DNA of 64,000 nt from Calliphora vicina (GCF_958450345.1 NC_088782.1:37314501-37378500); one strand, 5' to 3'; counted from the first letter of the stretch, positions 22,405 to 34,391 are shown. The notes: generated from the letters alone by a model not told the origin. Numbers and translations: made by a program.

Positions 22405-22699
22405 CCCTTGTCGGTATTCTGATCTTACTGTGCTAGAACGTATTATATGACATTTTAAACCCTAAATGTCACCAGACTGTCTACATAAATTGTCACTAAA
22501 GACCCCTCTGTGATGTGAGATTTTATCAACTCCGTGATTTTTCAGATCACGAAGATCTCTGCCTGGAAGAGGATGTTTGCATTCGTCTAATATCGTTGTC
22601 AATGATAAAAATCCCGACCCCTGTACCAGAGTCCATTTTGTTATACTAATATTGCTATCTACAAGTGGGACACTGAGAGTAATTACATGAAGCCTTAAG

Positions 22700-24420
22700 G
22701 AAATGTCATAAGTTTGACAGTACTGTAATTACACTTTGGCTTTTTCAACATTTCAAGCTTAGACTTTCGATGTGACTTATGTAATTAATATTTAATTTAA
22801 ATGGTTCCTATCATTTAGCTCTTAACTGTAGGTGTAAAGATTAGTAATTGATTTTAAAATTAGCATACAAATCTGTTTTCACATTTTTTTGTTTAAGACC
22901 GTAGATAATCACATTCAAATGACTCATACTAAATGGGTAGTTAGTATTCGCAATAACAAAACGTTTAAACTTGGAAGTCACTCAGTTAGCCAATAAAATA
23001 TTTAGAGAAATTTTAAACAAAAATTTCGCTCTTTTGACAAGACGAGTAAAGAAAAGAAGATTATTTGAATTTGAAACAATTTACTCAAGTGGTATGTTGT
23101 TTGTGTTTTTTTTAATGTCAATATCATATTTTAAGCTGTTTTTTTTTGGTGAATTTTATATGAATTTAAGCAATTCAAACATGTTTTGCATATTGATTAA
23201 GCTAAAATTTAAACTTAAGACAGAATGGAAAAAAAGTATCAAAACCTTTTTCAAGAAATTCTTAACCACGTGTTTGTAGTTCATTACTTTTTTTAAAAAA
23301 AAAAAGCCTCTCCTATAAAAAAACCTCCATATTATTATTAATTTTTTCCATATTTTAGTTGTTTTTTTTGTTCTTCTTTTTTTAATAAAGTCTGATGTCA
23401 GCATTGTGTAAATATTTATCTGTTTTTTATTTCTGTTCTTAAAGCAAACAACACAAAATAACGTACAAATTAAAAAAATTTATTAAAAAAAACTAAAGAA
23501 AATATTTAATAAACTGTTTTAATTTGACGCTTATTGGAATATTTTTGCATTGTTTAAGAGTTATACAAAAACAAAAAAAAAGTTCTCATAACCAGATGCA
23601 GTCAATGGAGAGAATTTAATTAAAAACCCTGAGAAAAACGAGGCAGCTATGATCGGTTAAAACGAATTTAAAAGATGCTATTCTGAAATATTATTGAAAT
23701 ATAGATTAGAAGCTTATTTTTATTATTATTCCGATGAATTAAGTCCAGACTTAATAAAATAATGGAAATCCCATAGAAGTTAGACCATCTGGTAACTCCT
23801 CTGATATAAGCAACAATTAAACTCCATTTAAAACTGATTAGTTAAACTTGAATCAAATCATATATCACAGCTGATCTTAATAAATAAAAATTCAGTTTAA
23901 AACTAAATTTTACCACAATTTTATAAAACATTAACAGCTTTTACAGTTCCCAATTTTTTTTTTTTACTACTTTGACCCACATTTGATAAGATAAACTTAA
24001 TATACCTCCATTTTGTTTTACTGCTATTGAAATATATTTGCATACAGCAACAGCAAATTTAATGCAAAAACTAATAATTATTTATTTAACCAGTAAAAAA
24101 ATTCAGAATTCAAAAACAAACAATTCAAGCGAAAAGATTCATAAATTTGGATAAAAAGAACATTTAATATTCAATGAAGTGTAAATTGTTTGCAATATTG
24201 AGTACATACATACATTAATTACCATTGTAAACAAATAATTTATTTTGCATTAAAAATGCATTTTGGCAAAACCGTAAAGGTGTTTTTAACATGTTTTTTT
24301 TTGCTAAATAAATAAACCGAAACTCGAACTTTGAATTTGAGGAAAAAACCTTCTAAAAATTTAAATAAACAACATACAATTTTCAAATTTGTGAACAATT
24401 TAATCTGAATTCAATTAGTT
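22700..24420. other. AT-rich stretch without recognised genes
   Basis: Overlapping low-complexity frames at 22971-23279 and 23156-23404 are K/F-rich and have no recognisable domain. No known repeat was identified. Confidence 0.5.
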
Positions 24421-24434
24421 ATGAAGTGATCCTA

Positions 24435-24681
24435 TACAGAGAAAACCGATTCGTAGTAGCAACCAAATTTGTTGCCAGAATGAACTTTCTGCCTTGGTGA
24501 CCAAATTTTATAGTTGTGGCTACAAAATTTAATAAGGGATAACCAAAATATGGTTGCTAAAACCGAAATTCTTGCCTAATAACTGATTTTCTGTTATTAG
24601 AACCGAACAATTCTATGTGTGCAACCGAATCATTCGATTGGCTACAAATTCGGTTGCCACTACGAATCTGTTTTCTCTGTG
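24435..24681. mobile_element. MITE with TACAGAGAAAAC-type ends, 247 bp
   Basis: The left end reads TACAGAGAAAACCGATTCGT and the right end, inverted, CACAGAGAAAACAGATTCGT. The inverted similarity extends about 43 bp (AGTRGCAACCRAATTTGT). TA flanks both sides (24433-24434 and 24682-24683), which suggests Tc1/mariner-type mobilisation. A similar end occurs near 43290-43325. Confidence 0.7.
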
Positions 24682-24689
24682 TAAAAGCG

Positions 24690-25245
24690 ATCAGTTAGCG
24701 TACATGTATATCCCAGCAGTTCTTGATAACTGTCACGAACTAGTGATTTTACCTAGCACTTAGTTACATAACTAGTTAACTGACTAGTTATTTTAACACG
24801 TGCATGTCCTAAGCTCCCCCTAATTTACCATTTTTGCTTACAATGAGACTGTCTGATAGCTGGTCCAAAGAAGTCAACTCACTGGATTCACATACCGGTT
24901 ACATAGAGTCAGTTACCTTACTAGCTACCAAACAGGCTACTTGATTTGCTACATAATCAGTTATTTTTACATGTAAGGCGGCTGCTCATTGACCTGAAAA
25001 AGTCAGTTAAAAAGACATCTCATAAACAGCCCAATAACTCTCCAATAGATTACTTCTGGAGAGTAAAACAATTGGTTTCTAAAGTGCAGAACAAAATAAA
25101 CGTCTAGATTACTTAGATGCACTTAAGTGGCTATTGTCCTAACGCTAGATTACCTGGGCTGTATAAAGTAACCAGTTGACTTCTCTCTACACTACAAAGA
25201 GCACATACGTATCAAATGACCTAAAATATTTTAATTGAAGTCAGC
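24690..25245. other. Unassigned sequence rich in ACTAGTTA-like motifs
   Basis: Many partial motifs of the type AGTTAC/ACTAGTTA occur between 24700 and 25190, and the stretch begins CCCAGCAGTTCTTGATAACT and ends near CTGGG. It may be a degraded repeat, but no clear ends or duplication were found. Confidence 0.3.
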
Positions 25246-25412
25246 CTATTTTTGCTATCAATTCAAGAATAAACTTCTTGGTTTAAGACTTGCATTTATT
25301 CTCAATAATTCAGTCATGCGTACATTTCAAGAATAAATAGGTTAAGAATTTCTGACCTCTATTCACCTGCGAGTGTTGTTATGGCGAGGCTGATATTGTC
25401 GATGATGATTGT
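25246..25412 (+). repeat. Inverted duplicated segment, arm 1
   Basis: About 165 bp starting TTTTTGCTATCAATTCAAGA and including CTGACCTCTATTCACCTGCG. It matches the reverse complement of 28530-28705 at roughly 85% by eye. It directly abuts the first 35-bp satellite array. Confidence 0.85.
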
Positions 25413-25419
25413 GATTTCT

Positions 25420-26975
25420 GACCATATTTCTGTCTGTTATTGACCATATTCCTGTCCAGAATTCTGGTCATTTACTGACCATAATTCTATCTAGAATTCT
25501 GGCCAGTTACTGACCATAATTCTGTCTAGAATTCCGGCCAGTTACTGACCATAATGCTGTCTAGAATTCTGGCCAGTTACTGACCATAATTCTGTTTAGA
25601 ATTCCGGTCAGTTACTGAACATATTTCTGTCTGGAACTCTGGTCAGTTACTGAACATATTTCTGTCTGGAATTCTGGTCAGTTACTGAACATATTTCTAT
25701 CTAGAATTCTGGCCAGTTACTGACCACATTTCTGTCTAGAATTCTGGCCAGTTACTGACCATAATTCTGTCTAGAATTCCGGCCAGTTACTGAACATATT
25801 TCTGTCTAGAATTCCGGTCAGTTACTGAACATATTTCTGTCTGGAACTCTGGTCAGTTACTGAACATATTTCTGTCTAGAATTCTGGTCAGTTATTGACC
25901 ATATTTCTGTTTAGCATTCTGGTAACTTACCGAACATATTGCTGTCTAGAATTCTGGCCAGATACCGAACATATTTCTGTCTAGAATTCTGGTCAGTTAC
26001 CGAACATATTTCTGTCTAGAATTCTGGTCACTTACTGAACATATTTCTGTCAAGAATTCTGGTCAGTTACAGAACATATTTCTGTCCAGAATTCTGGTCA
26101 CTTACCGAACATATTTCTATCTAGAATTCTAGTCAGTTACTGAACATATTTCTGTCTAGAATTCTGGTCAGTTACTGAACATATTTCTGTCTAGACTTCT
26201 GTTAGTTATTGACCATATTTCTGTTTAGAATTCTGGTCACTTACCGAACATATTGCTGTCTAGAATTCTGGACAGTTACTGACCATATTTTTGTCAAGAA
26301 TTCTGGTCAGTTACTGACGATATTTCTGTCAAGAATTCTGGTCAATTACTGACGATATTTCTGTCAAGAATTCTGGCCAGTTACTGAAGATATTTCTGTC
26401 AAGAATTCTGGCCAGTTACTGACCATATTTATGTCAAGAATTCTGGTCAGTTACTGAACATATTTCTGTCTAGACTTCTGTTAGTTATTGACCATATTTC
26501 TGTTTAGAATTCTGGTCACTTACCGAACATATTGCTGTCTAGAATTCTGGCCAGTTACTGAACATATTTCTGTCTATAATTCTAGTCAGTTACTGAACAT
26601 ATTTCTGTATAGAATTCTGTTAGTTATTGACCATATTTCTGTATAGAATTCTGGTCATTTATTGACCATATTTCAGTCTAGAACTCTGGTCAGTTACTGA
26701 ATATATTTCTGTCTAGAATTCTGATCAGTTACTGACCATATTTCTGGTATTTTATTCAGTTACTGCCCATATTCCTGTTTCAGTTATTGACCATATTTCT
26801 GTCTAAAATTATGTTCAGTTTATGTTTCTATCAGTTATTGTTCACATTTCCGTCCAGATTTATGTTCAGTTACTGAATATATTATGTATTTCTGTCAGTA
26901 ACTGAACATATTTCCATTTGATATTATGGTAAGTTACCGACCATATTTCTGTCTAAAATTATGGTGTAGATTAGT
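25420..26975 (+). repeat. 35-bp satellite array, about 44 units
   Basis: The unit holds two dyads: CCAGAATTCTGG and GGTCAGTTACTGACC, joined by ATATTTCTGTCTAGA. Units vary by point changes (TCTGTCTAG, TCTGTCAAG, TCTATCTAG). Copies at the right edge decay after 26750. The same family lies in opposite orientation at 28985-30625. Confidence 0.95.
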
Positions 26976-27790
26976 GACATAAAATCCAATATTTTGCAAA
27001 CCAATTATCTATAACATCTTAACCAATCTATAAATATAAAAATAATTTCTCCTTAAAACGCTTTAAGAAAATTAATTAATAAACTGAAAAAATAAAAATA
27101 AACTGAAATTGAGCAATTAATCAACTAATACATGTCAATGAAATCACACTCTTAAAATGAGACAACAAGTTTCACACTAAAAATAAATTAATTTCAAAAT
27201 GATGAGTAAGATTTTTCAAAAAAACTAATAAAAAAATTGTTGTCTATAAATTTGTTTGTATTAAAAAAATAAAGAAACAACATTGGCCTTTTTTTCAATT
27301 TGTATTAAATAAACAACTGATAAGAAAAAATAAACTTTAGTTTTCATTACATATTTCAATTCTTGGTATTTAAACTTAGTTTAAACTTTATATTTGTATT
27401 AAAACGGGAACAAATATGTCAACAAAAACCATAAAAATTTTGCTTAAAAACGGAAACTAGTACAAAAATATATAACGAACATTTTACGGTCTGTGTCTTA
27501 CTGAACTAAATACTTAAATAATGACATTAAATTTTTTATCAATTTTTGCCTGTCAATTGATTATTAACGATTTATACAGTTGTTTAGAAATAAATGTCAA
27601 AGTGATTATGGTTTTCTTGTGTTCAAAAATAATAATGATGAATTAACAATTATTTATTAAGTATAAAAAAAATTAAATTGATAAGAGAATAATTGAAATA
27701 AATATGTAACAATTAAGTTTAGAAAATGTTTTATTATATTTACGAATAATAATTCATAACTTTTTCTTTCACATGGTAAACGATTTTGTA
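26976..27790. other. AT-rich spacer
   Basis: No gene or repeat was recognised between the first 35-bp array and the Harbinger-like MITE. Confidence 0.5.
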
Positions 27791-27795
27791 CATTA

Positions 27796-27999
27796 CCCCC
27801 TGTCTATACTTGACAAATAATTATCATAACAATTAATGACGTTTGTTGTCAAGACAAAGTTGTCTCAGCAAAAGCACTAGCAATTTTGTCATAACAAAGT
27901 AATAATACTAATAAATGGAGACTATACCTGATAATTTTTTATCTAGACAACCATTTAGAAGTTTATCATGACAAAAATTTATCAGGTATAGACATGGGG
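27796..27999. mobile_element. Harbinger-like MITE, 204 bp, TTA duplication
   Basis: Ends are CCCCCTGTCTATACTTGA and, inverted from the right, CCCCATGTCTATACCTGA. TTA flanks both ends (27793-27795 and 28000-28002), as expected for PIF/Harbinger-type elements (TWA duplications). A second, truncated copy is at 63598-63764 in opposite orientation. Confidence 0.8.
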
Positions 28000-28499
28000 T
28001 TAGATTAAAAATTGAGAGAATTGGGAATAATTCAGGAGGTGTTAGTAGAGTTTTATATTGACGCAGTTGCAAACAGCAGTCAATTAATTGAATTAAAATG
28101 TAACAAAATGTTTTGGGATTGCTATTTTGAAACCTATTACCGGATGTTAACTAAATACAATAGAATTCAGACACATGTTAATGCCACCCCAGAGTACCTT
28201 AACAAAAAGTAAATTAATTTACACAACATTTTTAAACAAAAAGTGTTTTCCAAACACAAAGATGAAGCCATATTAAATACAACTGAAATATACAAACATT
28301 CACTAGCGTATGTTAATACATAGTCCATGATTCCTTTGCCACCACCACCTCCTACCTCTACCACACCAAGTGTGTGTGGGGGAACCGTTCGGTTAATGAC
28401 AAAACCCAGACCACATTCTAGTGGTTAAAGGCAAATGATTTGTGTGTGTCCAAAGTGGTGTGCAAGTGTGTTGCAGCACGTTATTGTCTTTTCTTTCAG

Positions 28500-28705
28500 A
28501 GATTATACTTGTATTCTTCGCCACCAACTCGGCCATCACCATCGTTATCGACAACATCATCCTCGCCATCACAACACTCGTAGGTGAATAGAGGTCAGAA
28601 ATTCTTAACCTATTCTTGTAGTTAATGTACGCATGAGTGAATTATTGAGAATGAATGATAGAGGTCTTAAACAAAAAAAGTTCATTCTTGAATTGATAGC
28701 AAAAA
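28500..28705 (-). repeat. Inverted duplicated segment, arm 2
   Basis: Reverse-complement partner of 25246-25412; homology covers about 28530-28705. Just left of it TCTTTTCTTTCAG (ending 28499) resembles a splice acceptor on the plus strand, and all three plus frames are open for about 80 bp. The sequence there is repetitive (CATCACCATC-like), so the open frames carry little weight. Confidence 0.8.
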
Positions 28706-28984
28706 AAATTTAATACTATTCAAAGCAGCAAGAAATAGGAATATTGCAATGAAATCGATAATCAAAAGAGCGTAACTAATTATAATAGAAAGAAAATAAA
28801 AGAACTATTTTATGTTTAGAAAAGGTTAAACTTTTGCTAAAATAAAACACAATTCTAAAAAACGACTATCATGTTCACATCAATCATATTATGATGGCCA
28901 CACCCCATTTTCTGTTTTTTGTTTTCTCCAAGAAGTATGATTAATCTCTTAATTTTAGTTAGAAGTGTGATCAATAACTCACCA

Positions 28985-30625
28985 TAACGCTCTACAGAAC
29001 ATATTGCTAGGAAGAAATATGGTTAGTAACTAAACATAATTCTAGACATAAACATGTTCAGTAACAGAACATATTTCTAGATTGAAACTGCACATAAGTC
29101 TAGACAAAAATATGGCCAGTACCTAGATATAATGCTAGACATAAATATGTTCAGTAAGACGGCATAATTCTAGACATAAATATGGCTTACAACTTAGTAC
29201 AAGTTCAGATACAAATATGGCCATAATTCTAGACATAAATATGTTCAGTAACAAAACATAATTCTAGACAAAAAATTGCCAGTAGCTGAACATAATGCTA
29301 GACAGAAATATGGTCAGTAACTGAACATAATTCTAGACATAAATAAGGCCAGTCGCTGAACATAATGCTAGACATAAATATGGCTATAACTTAGTACAAG
29401 TTCAGACAGAAATATGGGCATAATTCTAGACATAAATATGTTCAGCAACAAAACATAATTCTGGACAAAAAATTGCCAGTAGCTGAACATAATGCTAGAC
29501 AGAAATATGGAAAGTAACTGACCTGAATTCTTGACAAAAAAATTGCCAAAAGCTGAACATAATACTAGACAGAAATATGGTCAGTAACTGACCAGAATAC
29601 TACACAGAAATATGGTCAGTAACTGACCAGAATACTAGACAGAAATATGGTCAGTAACTGACCAGAATACTAGACAGAAATATGGTCAGTAACTGACCAG
29701 AATTCTTGACAGAAATATGCTCAGTAACTTACCAGAATTCTTGACAGAAACATGGACAGTAACTGACCAGAATTCTTGACAGAAATATGGTCAGTAACTG
29801 ACCAGAATTCTTGACAGAAATATGCTCAGTAACTGACCAGAATTCTTGACAGAAATATGCTCAGTAACTGACCAGATTTCTTGACAGAAATATGCTCAGT
29901 AACTGACCAGATTTCTTGACAGAAATATGTGGAGTAACTGACCAGAATTCTGGACAGAAATATGGTCAGTAACTGACCTTGAATTCTTGACAGAAATATG
30001 GTCAGTAATTGACCAGATTTCTTGACAGGAATATGGTCAGTAATTGACCAGATTTCTTGACAGGAATATGGTCAGTAACTGACCAGAATTCTTGACAGGA
30101 ATATGGTCAGTAACTGACCAGAATTCTTGACAGGAATATGGTCAGTAACTGATCAGAATTCTTGACAGGAATATGGTCAGTAACTGACCAGAATTCTTGA
30201 CAGGAATATGGTCAGTAACTGACCAGAATTCTTGACAGGAATATGGTCAGTAACTGACCAGAATTCTTGACAGGAATATGGTCAGTAACTGACCAGAATT
30301 CTTGACAGGAATATGGTCAGTAACTGACCAGAATTCTTGACAGAAATATGGTCAGTAATTGACCAGTATTCTAGACAGAAATATGGTCAGTAATTGACCA
30401 GAATTCTTGACAGAAATATGGTCAGGAATTGACCAGAATTCTTGACAGAAATATGGTCAGTAACTGACCATATTAGCCAGACAGAAGTATAGTCTGCAAT
30501 TAACCACAACTCTGGACAGAAATATGGTAAGTATCTGACAATAATTTTAAACAGTAAAATTGCCAGTATCTGACCATAATTCCAGACAGAAATATGGCCT
30601 GTATCTGAACAGAAATATGGCCAAA
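28985..30625 (-). repeat. 35-bp satellite array in reverse orientation, about 46 units
   Basis: This is the same satellite as 25420-26975, reading GACAGAAATATGGTCAGTAA followed by CTGACCAGAATTCTT. Units at 30060-30340 are nearly identical to each other (GACAGGAATATGG type), while those before 29500 are diverged, so the recent homogenisation is local. Frames inside are translated satellite. Confidence 0.95.
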
Positions 30626-31580
30626 GAATCGCGATCAATTGTCTATTATAACACGTTAATAACTTGATAATAAGCCCGCTTCATTAATAACATTAATTAA
30701 TATTCAAAGATTTATTTTTTTGTATAAATTAACATTTCAAATTATAAATGTAAATGTAAAAACTCATGAGAATTTGTCTACTTCAATATAGCAAAATAGC
30801 TTGTAAGTTTAAAACAAATATTTTAGAGATTGAATAGCAACAAATGTAAAGTGAAATGATTTAATTCCCATGACAAAATTTATTAAGTTTAGTTCATTAC
30901 GTTTATTTAAAATTATGATCTATCTCTAAGGTTAATTACAACTAAATTCTTGTCATGTACTATGTAGTTATGACTCATTCTAAAGTTATTACGACTAAAT
31001 TGTTATTAAACCGAGTTTGTAACACAAATATAAAATTGTAAAATGCAAGTGTCAGCAGAGTAGAATAAAAAAAAAATAAAAAAAGAGCGAAATAAATACA
31101 ATTAACCACAGCTTCAATCAAGTATTTACTACGTAATAACCAGAACCGGTACAGAACGACTAAGGAATTCATTCATAGTAGGGCTATTCACAACTGAAGT
31201 TGTATGATTGCAAAAATATTTTAAGCCACAACATAATACAATAATAACCATAAGTAAATTTAGACAATTCACTTTAAATTATACAATCTTTAAACTTTTT
31301 TAAATTTCGCTTCTTTTAAATCTCTGTCTAAAACAAACTAAAGCATGTTTAAATTCAAAATTGCAATTGTTTGTATTTTTTATTTGTTTTTAAATTAAAT
31401 TAGTATTTCACAATTAAATTGAAATGCCTTGTAAAAAAATTACAAGTGAACAAAAGAAGAAATTTAACAAACGATTTTTTTGTTACGGCTGACTAAACCG
31501 ATTGTAATTTACACAGATAAAAAAAAGTAACCACGTATCTGGGTTTTAGGGTAAATATTTACATGTTATTTTATAATAAA
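30626..31580. other. AT-rich stretch without recognised features
   Basis: No gene or known repeat was recognised; a few low-complexity frames only. Confidence 0.5.
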
Positions 31581-31584
31581 CAAT

Positions 31585-31836
31585 TGGTCAATTCACAAGG
31601 TCTCTATCAGTCTTATTGTCATAATGTCCTAATATCTCACAACTCGGCAGCTCGGCTTAACCGACTCTTAGGCATTCGGCGCAGGTCTCTGCTGGATGGT
31701 TACGATAGCACAATAAATATAGCATACAGAGTAGTATTATTTTAGGACATTTTTTGCTTGAAAACAATAAAAACCATTGTGAAATATTAGGACATTATGA
31801 CAATATGACATGATAAGAGACCTTGTGAATTGACCA
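31585..31836. mobile_element. Foldback MITE with a hAT fragment inside
   Basis: The arm TGGTCAATTCACAAGGTCTC starts at 31585 and its inverse ends at 31836. Similarity continues for about 55 bp (ATTGTCATAATGTCCTAATA). Between the arms, 31645-31691 holds the right end of the CAGAGACC-type hAT MITE (GGCGCAGGTCTCTG). No clear target duplication was resolved. Confidence 0.75.
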
Positions 31837-31840
31837 GATA

Positions 31841-31998
31841 ATATGAGGCGCCGCAGAACAAAAGGTACTTTTTTGAAAATTTAAAAATTTCGGAAAATTG
31901 ATTTTTTCTAGAAGATTTCAACCCAAATATTATAAAAATAACAAAAAATCAACTTCTAAAAAAATTCGAAAAAGGTACTTTTCTGCGGCTCCTCATAT
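31841..31998. mobile_element. Foldback MITE with ATATGAGGMGCCGCAGAA ends, 158 bp
   Basis: The left arm ATATGAGGCGCCGCAGAAC and the right arm, inverted (ATATGAGGAGCCGCAGAAAA), are each about 36 bp and continue into GGTACTTTTT/AAGTACCTTTTTCGAA. It lies five bases from the preceding foldback MITE. It carries no coding sequence. Confidence 0.75.
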
Positions 31999-32264
31999 GT
32001 TGATAAAAAGTACATATTGTACTAAACAAATTATCTGTATTATAAGCGAATTGTTGGTCAAACTTCTCATTGAATGAATGCGTATTATTTGTCCCGTGAC
32101 TTTTCAAAAGTAGAGCAATCGTAAAGGAGTCAATTTCCCTTCTAGAAAAACAACATTATGGATTAAAAATCTATATTTAATACTAATTAAAATAACTTTA
32201 ATTTTGTTTGGTACAATGTTGGCAACTTAGCTTAAAATAAATGCATATTTGTAATATCCCTGCA

Positions 32265-32535
32265 GTTCATTGAACTAGTTCCGCTACGTCGAATTAGTTA
32301 GCCACTGAGAACTACTACTAGTGAATTTTCAACCCATAGGCAACGTTATTGACTGCTGAATTTAACATGGGAATTTCATTGCTGGCGGCCGATTGGCACA
32401 CTCTGCATAACACTTCACTATTAAATTGAGTAGTCTTCTGCATTAAATTAATTTATCAGAGAGCGAAGTTGAACTCATAAACTTTCGTTTTCTAGTCAAA
32501 TGCTCTAACCACCAAGTTTGCCAATTTAGCCATTT
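32265..32535 (-). mobile_element. Possible tRNA-derived SINE
   Basis: Read on the minus strand from about 32530, the sequence GGTGGTTAGAGCATTTGACT resembles a tRNA D-arm with an A box, and about 30 bp downstream GAGTTCAACTTC resembles a degenerate B box. The spacing fits an internal RNA polymerase III promoter. A unique-looking body follows for about 200 bp. No poly-A or simple-repeat tail or duplication was identified, and only one copy is visible, so this is tentative. Confidence 0.4.
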
Positions 32536-32989
32536 TCCGGTTAGATCTGAGCTCGATTTGTGTTCACTTAAATTTTTCACATAAAATCGATTTTTCGTAT
32601 GAAAAAACTCAAAAATCTAAAATCTTCAATAACGCAAGTAAATAAGAGTTTAATTAAGAAAAGAAATTCGATCTGTATTCACTCATATTTCTGAATCAAA
32701 ATCAATTTTTCATTTAGATTTTTCGAATTTCACTACATTTTTCACAAATAAAAGAATATTTTCAAACAAATGCCAAAGAAACCTTTTTAAACTGCCGCTT
32801 GAAAAGCTGTACAAAAACAAAATTCCTAAGAATTTAAAAAAACAAATTTTTAAAAATGATTTGATATCGGAGAATAATATTTTGATTTCATGAAAACAGG
32901 CTGTGAATCGGTTTTTAAATGAAATGCATTGGGGCTTTAGCTTGAATTATTGTATTTATATGTGCCCAGAAATATTATAAAATATATAA

Positions 32990-33460
32990 AAAAAATAGAT
33001 CTGTAACTTCTAAACGCTTAGTCCGATGTCAATGAAATTTGACATGCGCAAAGAGGAAGTGTTGTCGAGTTTAAGTTTGGACCTCAGGGGTGAGGCCAAG
33101 GGTCCCCAAAGTAAGACATGTATGGGTATGTTACATTTTTAAAACGATTATATTTCTTCGGTTGGACTCTGATTTCATAAAAATTACATTCAAAGAATAT
33201 CCTAGTCGAGCACTATAAAAACCCTCGTCGTAGTAGCTACCAATTATCTCTTATAATTTAGGAGATATTCGCTTTTTAAAATTAAATTTTCAATATTTTT
33301 ACCCACCCTACTACAGTTTTTGGATAATAGCGGGTCCAAATAGTTCCCGATTTTATCCATAATCTTTTCAAGTTATCTAAAAAATTTCTAAGAAGATGTA
33401 TAAGGAATTTATACTTTCTGAAAAGCTAACTTTACTTGGAATATTCAAAATGAAAAAAAA
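32990..33460. repeat. Unclassified repeat-like segment
   Basis: The stretch has the style of a dispersed fly repeat (GTCCGATGTCAATGAAATTT, GGTGAGGCCAAGGGTCCCC) and is less AT-rich than its surroundings. It has no open frame and no resolved ends. It abuts the DINE-like copy at 33461. Confidence 0.3.
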
Positions 33461-34144
33461 AACAAGTAAGAGAGCTATGTTCGGCTGTGCCGAATCTTAT
33501 ATACCCTTCACCAAATTATACTTTAAAATAATTTTTTTTAAATATTTTTAGGTAAACAAAATTTAATTTTTTTTTAATTGTTTTTCAAATTTTTTAAGTT
33601 TTTTTTCCAAATTTATTAAAAAAAATTTTTTTTAAATTATTTTTTTTTGGGAAAAAAAAATGTATGACAAAAAAAAATTTTTGATGAAAAAAAAATTCGG
33701 GTTAAAAAATATTTTTCCCGATTTTGACCCATTGTAGGTCCAACTTACTTACTATAGCCTTATCTACATCGTTGCCATGGACTTTGAAATATCTATCATT
33801 AGATATCCATATTGTCTATATTAATGACTTAGTAATCCAGATATAGATCAAAAATAGGTCAAAAATCGAGGTTGTCCCGGTTATTTATGGACCGATTTTG
33901 CTGATTTTAAATAGCAAACTTCTCGAAAGCATGTCTGACAGAATTATTCAAGATTTGGATCCCGAAGATATCTGGGGTCTTCAGAAAATTGATTTCAACA
34001 GACAGACGGACATGGCTTAATCGACTCCGCTATCTATAAGGATCCAGAATATATATACTTTATAGGGTTGGAAATGAAAAATGTAGAAATTACAAACGGA
34101 ATGACAAACTTATATATACCCTTCTCACGAAGGTGAAGGGTATA
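33461..34144 (-). mobile_element. DINE/mini-me-like repeat, copy 4
   Basis: The complete minus-oriented copy begins (plus strand) AACAAGTAAGAGAGCTATGT with the hairpin, and ends AGGTGAAGGGTATA. The core ATTGATTTCAACAGACAGAC and CGACTCCGCTATCTATAAGG are present. The middle is A/T homopolymer-rich. Confidence 0.85.
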
Positions 34145-34391
34145 AAAATAACATTTTTAATACCGAGGTGTCGAGAGTTCTATTCAAAAAACGCATATTT
34201 TTTGTGTAAAATTCAATTTTAGGGCAAAAATTCTCAAATCGCATAGTGGAAAACAAAATATAGTAAATCAATTTAGATGGCCAAATATTATCTTAATTAT
34301 TTTGTAAAGGGTTCCGATAACAACGCCCCAGGTATGACAAAAAAAAACTAAAAAATCCCATTTTTGAGATTTTAATTCTGTTTTTTTAAAA

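Larger units (their letters stand above)
21423..22428 (-). mobile_element. Non-LTR element Y, truncated to RNase H and C-terminus, inserted in X
   Basis: A roughly 1-kb minus-strand retroelement is flanked by the 10-bp duplication TGTGCTAGAA (21413-21422 and 22429-22438). Its 5' end, read on the minus strand, is GATCAGAATACCGACAAGGG. Its 3' end is a TAACC-repeat tail (GGTTAGGTTAGGTTACG on the plus strand). Frames at 22132-22404 and 21546-21980 encode the later part of RNase H (VFQAEIYAI, IYMDSLASIKAL) and a cysteine/histidine-containing C-terminal domain (CRSC...HLICECPAL). The segment with the first catalytic aspartate, present in the second copy at 47755-48675, is deleted here. Confidence 0.75.
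21050..22660 (-). pseudogene. Non-LTR retrotransposon X, RNase H relic interrupted by element Y
   Basis: The 5' part (about 22440-22660, minus) encodes the first half of an RNase H domain: MDSGTGVGIF, FQAEIF with the glutamate, and IYVDS with the aspartate. The 3' part (about 21050-21412) encodes the second half: RLCWIPGH followed by a GNE.ADEL-like stretch. Stops and frameshifts are present in both. The gap is exactly filled by element Y with a 10-bp target duplication. RNase H domains of this kind are found in I, R1 and LOA-group elements; the clade cannot be set without the reverse transcriptase, which is absent. Confidence 0.65.

Noticed and set aside
22971..23404. Lysine/phenylalanine-rich frames
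   Set aside because: Typical of poly-A/T-rich DNA, with no domain or codon bias.
28012..28212. 66-codon plus frame
   Set aside because: AT-rich, no recognisable domain, no conserved context; length is expected by chance in 64 kb.
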